64,000 bases of DNA. Origin: Lota lota (taxonomy: Eukaryota; Chordata; Actinopteri; Gadiformes; Lotidae). This document shows, one piece after another, positions 55,265-64,000 of this stretch. The number at the start of each line of letters is the position of its first letter. Position 1 is the stretch's first letter. The notes beneath the pieces were generated by a model. It saw only the letters and a list, made by a program, of their open reading frames with translations, ran no database searches and was not told the origin of the DNA. The position numbers and the translations under genes are program-made. Location of the stretch: assembly GCA_026745465.1 (NCBI GenBank), contig JACYXH010000203.1, positions 147,001 to 211,000 of the forward strand. Reading direction: 5' to 3'.

Positions 55265-57020
55265 GGGCATTTCGTTGATAATATAAATGCAATGAGGTTC
55301 AATCTGGTAGGTGATACTTTGAACACATTTGCATGACCCTGGCGACGAGTCCTGTTGCCCATTCAATTCTCCCATTTGTATTTGCGAGATTGACGAAGGA
55401 CTTTTTATTTCCATGCAAAATCAGGATTTTACACGACATGCATTTACACCGAGAGCCATGCATTATGAAAGCATGGCCGTCGGCCACGCAACTGGTTTCA
55501 CCTGTGGGACATGCTACCAGTGACCCCACGAGTAAACATAACCTATGGTCCAGTATGCATAAATATGCAAAGTGCTCCGTATGTTTACCGCCGAGGGGAG
55601 GGGTGGCAGGGTGGTGCTGGGAGAAGAGTTAAGGACCAGGACGTGTTTCTATGTTAAATATTCATTGCAACAGTTAGCCACACCTCGGGTAAGGTCTAGA
55701 TAGGCTTGCTATGCAAGTCTCAATGTTTGAGCGGCCAAAGGCATTAACGTACCCGACGGGTACATGTAGAGGGGAGGTTTTAGAGGGGACACACTGTTGG
55801 TGTCAGCTCAAGAACATGAATAACCCAGCATTCAGTTCAATTGTTTCATTTGCTGGTGTTACTTGGACCAAATGGGGTTGTTTGTTCTCTACTGTGGAGA
55901 TGATCACAAACAAAGAATCCTACTTCATCCTTCAAGGCACAGATGTTTCAGAGATATATGGATTGTGGCTCTGGAACATCTGTTTCATACAAGGGACTAC
56001 TGATATATACCGTCTATATACATATAGCTTTAGTGATCACATGCAAATAGGGTTGTGTGTTGGAGCAAGCTGTCTAACAAGAGATTATCAGTGTCATACG
56101 AAGCGCTTATACAACACAACTTGATGCAAAAGTGTGTGTCAATTTGTCCCATTACACATTTTACAAGTAACTGTTCGCATTCTAGATGCATCTTTACTAT
56201 TGGATCACAGTATAAAGGATGGTTGCTGAATGAATGAATTGCAGCCTTGGCTCTGCATAGAAAAATATTACAATTCGATTTCTGCAATTTACTGATTTGG
56301 AGATGATCAGCCTTAATTTCTCTTCCAAATGTAAATGTGGAATGAGGTTGGCTGAAATGACAGGCAATCCATTTAAACCTCTTTCACGGACATTGGTGCA
56401 TTAGGCAACGTGTCTGCAGGTGCTAAAGAAGCACCCTAAAAAGAAAATCGGATATTGGTTAGTCACTGCTGGCCAACTCCCACCGTTGGTCGCCCCGGTT
56501 CCACCCCTGATCACCGATCCAAAATGGTTGGATTGATCTGAGTCATGCAGTGATCAGTTCATACTGTCCCCACTGCGCCTTCTCACGTTCCGCCAACATG
56601 TGTTTGAGGCAGAAATAGTGTCGACGAGGGCCGGCAATAAGCCAGCCCCACAGTGAGGCCGCCCTTTTCCTCAAGGAGCTGAACCCATGTCAGCTGACGG
56701 TCGTTTTTATCCAATCCTGCTGTCCAGTTGCTCGAGTCAAACCCGCCTCCTGGAGTTAGGACAGTTTTCTCGCGTTGCGAGGAGGTGTGTTATTAAAGAA
56801 GCGTTGTCAATGCATGATTGTGGACCATTGACCACGAATGTGCTCCTTAGTGCATGGTCATTAGTACAACTCCAAGTCATCTCCTTCTGCACCGTTTCAG
56901 AACAACAGAAAGCATTCAGTGGATTGACTGATGCACTCCATAGCCAGTTAACAGATTGGGGAAACAGCCTGGTTGCATTGCATCCTGCTGACAGCTTTAT
57001 CCTTGCATTCCTGCCCATGT
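55263..57020. other. Intergenic, no gene recognised
   Basis: Unique-looking sequence with no exon-like conservation that I can recognise. Confidence 0.5.
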
Positions 57021-57230
57021 GGTTCAGGGGAGGATTATTCAGGGGTTAGGGTGTTTATCTCCTAACCCTACTGGGCCTGATTCCAATGAGAGCAGCCCAG
57101 CCAGTAGGCAAAGTTTGTAAGGTTAGCCCCTACCCCTGCAAGTTCCTTACACACCTGTTTTGCATTGCATGGTGCGTAGCTATGGATAAAAGGTTGTCTG
57201 CTAAATGACAAAATAGTAAATGCATGGGTC
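57020..57230 (+). mobile_element. Old tRNA-derived SINE remnant
   Basis: GGGTGTTTATCTCCTAACCC, TACTGGGCCTGATTCCAATG and a tail GGATAAAAGGTTGTCTGCTA then AATGAC follow the usual teleost SINE order (tRNA-like head, then the GCGTCTGCTAAATGAC tail). Both pol III boxes are decayed. Confidence 0.5.
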
Positions 57231-60200
57231 CTGATAACTCATAACTTTCTGTACAATATCTAATGAGTCTTCTGAGGCTGTAACTCAAGACGTACAGTTG
57301 GTTCCTGTACATTTGTCTAAACTAGGTGAACGGTCTGTAAAACTGACTTCAATTGCGTCATAGGTCATATGTGTTCTCGATATTTTAATTGCTCAGGTGA
57401 TGTCTGTTGTTTCTTGAGCCCTCTGTGAACCTGTTCATTGGCTCGGTTGGTATTTTACTTGTAGGCTCCACCTCCAAGAGGCGACTCCAGGGAAAATGGA
57501 TCCAATACTTACTAGGCGAGCGGCTGTCTCCATAGATAGGCTGTGTGAACGCTATGAATGAAAGGAGAATAAGGGCAGATAAAGGTTAATTAGCATTTTA
57601 TGTGAGCATGGCCAGTGTAATGCAGAACAAGTGGTGTCAGACACTCACCAGCGTGGAGTTTTACAATCCCTGTGTATCATAATTGGGCCGTTTTAATCTC
57701 AAATTACATAGGTCATTAATAGGCCAGTGTGTTATCGCTCTATTGTTCTGCTTCATGTCTCAGTGGGTGACCATTTACCTAAAGTAACACTAAACTATTT
57801 GTTTGGGATTTTGTAAGTGTCCGCAACTGAAGTCTGGTAATTAGCTCCTACCAAAAAGCAGTTGATTGTAGCAGCTAGAGCTTCCTCTGCTGCAGAGTGC
57901 TCAGCATTCTCCTGTCAACACGTTTAACAGGAGGAACCACATACTTGAACCAATTATCTTTTGTCAGAGCATTTGATTTATTGATTGCTGCCGGGAATCA
58001 TGCAAACAGAATTTCAACAAATATGACAAAAAATGCTTCTAAAATAAATTCCACTAACCCTACCTTTAAAGTACGTAGTGGTGTCGAAGATTGCCGTTTT
58101 GTTCTCTTTGACCTCATCTTTGGTGATAAGCAGTCATTTTCCCCAGAGATGCAAATGTCGATAGCAACACTCATTCACATTACCGCAAATGCAAGGGCTT
58201 CCATCGGCGGCCATAGGCTCAATCACCACTGTGTTACCTCGTTTGGCGATAGATAATGACTTAACAGACACTTATTTACATGAAGATCTTCAATAAGGAG
58301 ATGGAGAGCTATAAACCAAGAGTGACTCTCCCTTGTTAAATTCAATGTTATTAACATAACATGGATGGTCCTGTATTCCACCTTTATTAACCAAATACAT
58401 TCAAGGTCAAGTTAAACTTGACATCTCACACAGATTTTGATGTTATATCATATATTATATATTATAAATATTTATATATATTTAGTGCATTCCTAGCGTG
58501 AGATGCTCTAGTTGTAGGAATGTGTCGTCTGGTACGCCAGCAATGTGCCTCTATTACAAATGTGCCACTCACAGATGACGTACCACTCCGAATTAGGCCT
58601 AAAACTGGGCCGTTTCTAGAGTGATGGCTCGCAGTTGGGCTATCGGCCAGTTGTATTTTTTTCTTTTTGATGAATATGATGAATCCTAAATATGAATGTT
58701 GATTTAATGTCTGACGAATTAAATAACATAATGCGGATGAGCTGTAGGCTAGAGGACGGGAACAGTAGCCAAGGCATTGCATACATTCGAAATACAAGCC
58801 CTCCATAGAGCCAGTAAAGCTCTTGTGCTGCATTATTGACTGTGGCCACAAGGGGGGGCTAGAGCTTAATACATTTGCAAAAGGTGCTTCACCACAGTGA
58901 GACCTCCTGAATAAATAAAGGTTAAATACACATATAAAAGATTTTATTTCAATGCCAATTGCTGTTCTACTTTTATCTTGATTCTAGACGTAAAGTGCAG
59001 ACGCGAACATCCGGAGTATTTGAGATTCACCCTTATGTGATGAGCTCAATTATTGAGAAAGTAAACACGCAACAAGGATACCAGTAACTGCATTTTTGAA
59101 CAGATTTTGCTTAAGACATGTCCTGTTAGGCAAAACTAAAACGTACTCAAATTTAAACGAATTGCACTTTCCTGAAAGCTGTTTCCGGGGAGGTTGCTTT
59201 TCATTGCATGTGCTTATGCAGATAAATATTCTTATAGACTTAAAGCAACCACGAATCGTATAAGAAATAGGCTTACTTATTTAGTTCTCGCACTTTTAAG
59301 AATATGATATGCATACGTCAGCATTTATTTATTTATTTAATTGGGATGTGTGCAGCTTGAAAGCAAAACAGCAAATATAAAGCAACTAACAAATGAACAT
59401 ACTATATTCAGTGTCTTCTATAAAACCCCAAACAGAGATTTGTTGTAGGTTTCTTACCCTTTGTGTGGGTAGTTCTGTCGGGGCAACGTAGATTAGGCCC
59501 ATAACTACTGTAGTTATAGTTGATGCTGTCAGACCTTTGCCTGCATGCCAATCGGGGCTTCCAACAAGGATGCTGGGAACCGGCAACATCGTTCAACGCA
59601 AGCTGGTGAGAACACTGAAGGCATCCGTCATACACACTGAAGCAGATCATTAGACAGCTGTGGTGAAGGACCGCTATAGAGAGCAGAGGAGACGTTAACA
59701 TGTCATTACCCTGACAGGAAGGAGGCCCTCCCACTGCTCGGACATTTTTTTTAAAAGATGAGGAGAAAATCCTGGAGCGCACTGCAGGACACATGGCAGA
59801 TACCAAACAAAAAGAACCGTCATCTCGCTCTCAGAAGCTTTAATCGTGAGGGTGAAACGTTGGGGTTGAACGTGAACCGTCGTTGAGGTTTGTATTGTCA
59901 AGAGGAGTTCCGTTTGACTTCTTACCAACATATGGATAATATACTTGTTTCTCCGGCCACATGAAAGCATGCAAAAGGATGGCAAATGCAAAACGGGCAA
60001 GGATGAGGTCACTCGTGATCACATCACACCCCATTGCATTACTACTATTACAAATGAGCATGTTGCTTTGAGGCTGGTTAGCGTTTGACTTGAGGAAAGG
60101 CAGGGTGTTTATTTAGCGCTCCAGTCATACCTGATGGATTAAATATGGGAAGTGGTCTGTAATGCTTCCCCAAAGAGTCCTGAGAATTTCACACGGTATC

Positions 60201-63200
60201 CTTTTCACTGGGGCTCCTCGGAGCCTCTGCTCTACCGTGTTATTGCTGGGGCAAGCAATGTGGAGATCAGCACGAAGAAAATGGCTTGTGCAAAAATAAA
60301 TGCATGAATACAGATAAACAAACTACACAAATAAAATGCAAAGAAAATAGAGTAGGCCTATGGATAAAGTGGTTGAAAACAGCATGCACATGGGGAACAT
60401 GCGCCAACGTGCTGAGCCAAAGTAAATACAAGTTGATACGCGCTGAGGAGGGGAATACGTGTCCAAGGCAACAAAGAATTCTCGGTATGGAAGCTTTGCA
60501 CTTAGCCAGTTTAGCACCTCTCCCTTAACACAATCCTAAGAATGTGCACATACATTCGTGGTTGAAGTACAGCGTTCAATGACATGATGCACGAATGTTA
60601 CACTGAGGAATATGTAGGATATATGCCATATGCTATATGTTCTATATATTCACTCCATACAACTTTTTGTGCTAAAGGACAGTGGGTTAAATCAGGAGCA
60701 CATTCTGAAAGTGTTGCTTTGAAACAAGGCGATGTTTGATTAGAGTTATTCAAACAGTAACTAAAACTTAACTAAGATTATATGTTTATATAACCCTATA
60801 TAACCCTAACCCACTTTATCATTTACAAAGGAACCGTCCAAGAGGGTTCAATGCTTCACTGTGGACTGTTATCTTGAAGGGATTTTCCAACGAAAACATC
60901 AAGTGTCCCAAATTTGGGGTTTATGTTTATTTTGCATCGAAAGAGAATTTCCATCATGTTAGATTAATATTCTCCATTAACAGACACTCAATATACAGAG
61001 CAGACATCTGCTAATCTGCTGAAGAAAAATTCATAATTTAAACATAGATTATGGGCGGAATATGGAACATTTCTCAGCACACATTCCCAGTTCTTCCTTT
61101 CGATAGAGCGTCTAATTTGTCAAAAAGGACCTACTTTAATGGGTTTAGTGTAAACAGATTGAAATTCACATTTTAAAACGAGAAATGTAACTCATCGCAT
61201 TCGCTAATGGTTACATTACACATTAAGCATAAATATGTTGTCTGTGAAAGTGTGATTTTAGGCAAATTAATGCAGATGCATGGTCTTAAAAAACGTTGTC
61301 CCCCTCTCAAGATATGCAGAAATATGAGTTGGATTTTCACAGCTGGCCTCAATCATTCCTTAAGTGACTCAATCTGTGAAGCAATCCTTTAGTGAAGCAA
61401 TATGACATGTCTTTCTGGTAAAGGTAGCTTAATGTTTGTCTTTTGTATACTCAGTGCCTACTCCTCTGGTTGGGTTAGCCTTTCGAAGGCCCTGGAAGGT
61501 CTCAGCCAGTATCAACAAGCAGTCCAACTGGGCCACTGAATAGGAGCAACTCCAGGTGGGTTTTGACTGTGCTGTGAATCCGGTTGGGCATCTAGAAGTA
61601 AAGCCTTTACTTCAGTATTCTTTGGAACCACTTTCAAAGCATTAAATACAGTACGTTGCTAAGCTATTATTCGGCTTTCTCTAGTGATGCAGGTGCAAAA
61701 ATGTGTGATAGCTTTAGACATTGGAACAGAGGCCCGGCACAATGTATTTAGACAGAACACGATCTCAAGAAGTGCTTCTTGACATTTTAAGTAACTCTCG
61801 CCTATAGTGGAAATGCCATTTGACTGCCCTTAGCTTAATTCAATGTTAAAGTTCCCTGATGAAGCGAACCACTGTCCTGGTGGTGAGATGTATACCAGGC
61901 ACTAAGTCCCTACTGGCCACAACACAGCAGGGAATGTAAATTACATGTAGCTATTTGCATTCTAGGCAAATATGTACGACTCTGTCTCTCTCTTTCAGTC
62001 GCTTGTCGCGTGTGAAACCTTAACACTGTCAATTGTTTGTGTGTGATGCTGCAGTGGCAGTTAGTTAGCGACCATGGAAAACAAGCCGATCAGAAATGCA
62101 GTGATACTCTAGTGGGACCGCCGAGATTAAAATAATGTGTGTATCCAAATTGTTAAATAAAACAGAGGCAGTGTGTGGGGGTGTTATCGTCTGTGGAATG
62201 CCTGTGCGGAGGTCATTTGACATCACAGCATGAAGGAGCCCCCCACTCAACGAGAAATTCCAGACCAGAGAAGTAGCTCTTAGTGTCTAGTGCTGAGTGC
62301 CAGATACGCTGAAGGCAACCGCCATTAAAAAGAAAAGGCCACTAAAAGATGACCCTCAGAATCAAGTTGATTCCTTGACTAAGTGTGCAGGGACTGCTGA
62401 GAGAATGAGGAACTGCCCTTTGCACATGTTCACTGTATGTGTGTAATGCGAATGCACCTTAACTCAGTTACTAAGTATTGTTTTCACTAAAACAGCGGTG
62501 CATTTTAACTTTTCTGCACTGGGGGGGGTCAACAGTTATTGATTATGTGTTATTTCACTGACCGAGGCCTACAGACACACATAAATGGTGGCAAGACATT
62601 GCTCAAACTAATTAAAAGCAAAACCGTTTTAAATTGATCTATTTGATATATATTTTAGATTAGGCTAGTCTGTTTTGGTTTTTAGGTATTTTTTAGACAG
62701 GGATTAACAACTAATGAAGCATCTTCCTCATTGACCCGTTATGAGAAGGGCATGTGAGGGTGACACTCAAAACTGCTCTCCTCATTGGCTGTCTCCTTTA
62801 GTTCTTCTGAACTCCTATTGGCCCAGTCTGGTGCTCTTCATTGTCTCCTTAGTGCGTTCAGTGTAAATCACTTCTGTCATTCACTTAATCTCTTTCTCAT
62901 CCCTTTCACTAACCGGCGATAAGGATACCTGGGAATAGATGTATAACTCAAAAATCGGCTATATTGCTCATTGACACTACGATGTACAAATACTTAACAG
63001 AAAGGAAATCATGACAGCTGTAAATGTGTTACTTTCGCATTGTTTTGCTTCCACATCAAATCTAAAGATCGACTGTATCCACTTTAAAAGGACACTCACA
63101 TTTTAACCAAATTGTTGTTTTTGCCGTAGCAGCAGTTGCACTGCCATTTTAAACTGTGTTGTATCTTTTTGGGGCCTAATCATTAAAGCCAGTTAGCTGG

Positions 63201-63300
63201 TTCATTTAAATCCAGTGGTTGGAAACTGTATTTATGTCAGCGTTGTGAAGTGATCGATTTTACATTTGTAAGGGCTGTAGCATTCTCAGTTCACTCAGTC
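57231..63300. other. Gene-poor region, no feature recognised
   Basis: A/T-rich, mostly unique. No exon with recognisable protein similarity and no long array, only a short AT-rich stretch near 58440-58485. Confidence 0.5.
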
Positions 63301-63339
63301 TTTCCAGCACCTTCTGTGAGTTTCCAAACGGTCTCCAAC

Positions 63340-63480
63340 TAAAGGGCCTCCCTTCTATAAACCACCCTTTCCTAAAATACTATAAATAGCAGCCAATTCA
63401 AAGTGGGGAACAATACTTGGCATGCTTTCACAACTTGACTCAAGTTCTGAAGAACAGAAAGGAGATCAACAGGAAGATAA
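63340..63480 (+). promoter_or_regulatory. Candidate TATA-type core promoter
   Basis: TATAAATA at 63381-63388 followed by GCCAATTC; an upstream CTATAAACC sits at about 63354. No start codon with a convincing ORF follows before the window ends, so this may be chance. Confidence 0.2.
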
Positions 63481-63673
63481 GTTCACGTCAAATAGCCACA
63501 CACCTTCATCACCAGAAATAACTGGTTCAGGCAACAACACATCAACAGCCATTGTTTAGGATGTGTTTATCATATTTTATTTAGTTTTTGTTTTATGGCA
63601 ATGAGTTACAGGAATCGTGTATAAGCTTTCTATGAGACTTTAAGCATCTGATCAGACACAAACAACCACAGAG

Positions 63674-63799
<126 letters not shown>

Positions 63800-64000
63800 T
63801 GAATGTAGGGCTCGAGATTTGAAGGCATTCTGCTTTTATACTGACATTTCAGTTCAGCCCATTAGTTAATAAAGCCAGATCAATCATTAATAATAATTAA
63901 CAAGTAATAATAAGTCATTAGTTATAATCAATAATAATAATAATAAACTAGTTTCACAAGTAGTTTATTTATTTAATTTAATTCGTGTGTTACACATTCC

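Noticed and set aside
56687..57049. 120-residue + strand ORF as a gene
   Set aside because: No recognisable domain, no splice or promoter support, and it runs into a SINE remnant.

Overview
The window is nuclear DNA from a bony fish, most likely a teleost. The evidence is three spliced vertebrate genes with short exons and GT-AG introns, tRNA-derived SINE pieces, the teleost-type miniature element that begins TTAAAGGTGCAGTGTGTAG, degenerate fish LINE and Ty3/gypsy fragments, and a very heavy load of (CA)n, (GA)n, poly-G and minisatellite arrays. That tandem-repeat load would suit a gadiform (cod-like) genome, but this is inference only.

Layout. (1) 294-20827, + strand: a complete 12-exon ELL-family gene (closest to ELL2), rebuilt by following splice phase through every junction; it predicts 653 residues with the N-terminal ELL domain, a basic linker and the C-terminal occludin/ELL homology domain. 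(2) 24457-27004, - strand: a complete three-exon pex11a gene (245 residues, peroxisome membrane elongation). It is convergent with the ELL gene and its first two exons are too short to stand out as ORFs. (3) 36747-42186, - strand: a complete three-exon gonadotropin-releasing hormone receptor (403 residues, seven transmembrane segments, long C-terminal tail). (4) 42187-64000: no gene recognised; it holds transposon relics (gypsy integrase tail, two LINE reverse transcriptase relics, MITEs, SINE pieces) and satellites.

The three genes have no shared pathway that I can see: transcription elongation, peroxisome division and reproductive hormone signalling. Their adjacency is more likely inherited synteny; in mammals GNRHR2 lies beside PEX11B, a paralogue of PEX11A.

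The most striking structural theme is tandem repeats that touch gene-processing signals. The receptor's intron 1 begins with 16 units, each repeating a copy of the exon 1 splice-donor sequence. Two ELL-gene introns end in arrays that run into the 3' splice site. ELL exon 8 contains an in-frame GGGGTC minisatellite. The pex11a 3' UTR has a perfect 53-bp duplication. Other points of interest are a 68-bp inverted-repeat pair around a poly-G/poly-C-rich segment, a retroinsertion with a 14-bp target duplication inside a tRNA-derived SINE, and a 20-bp array carrying AGGTCA and CAGCTG in each unit.
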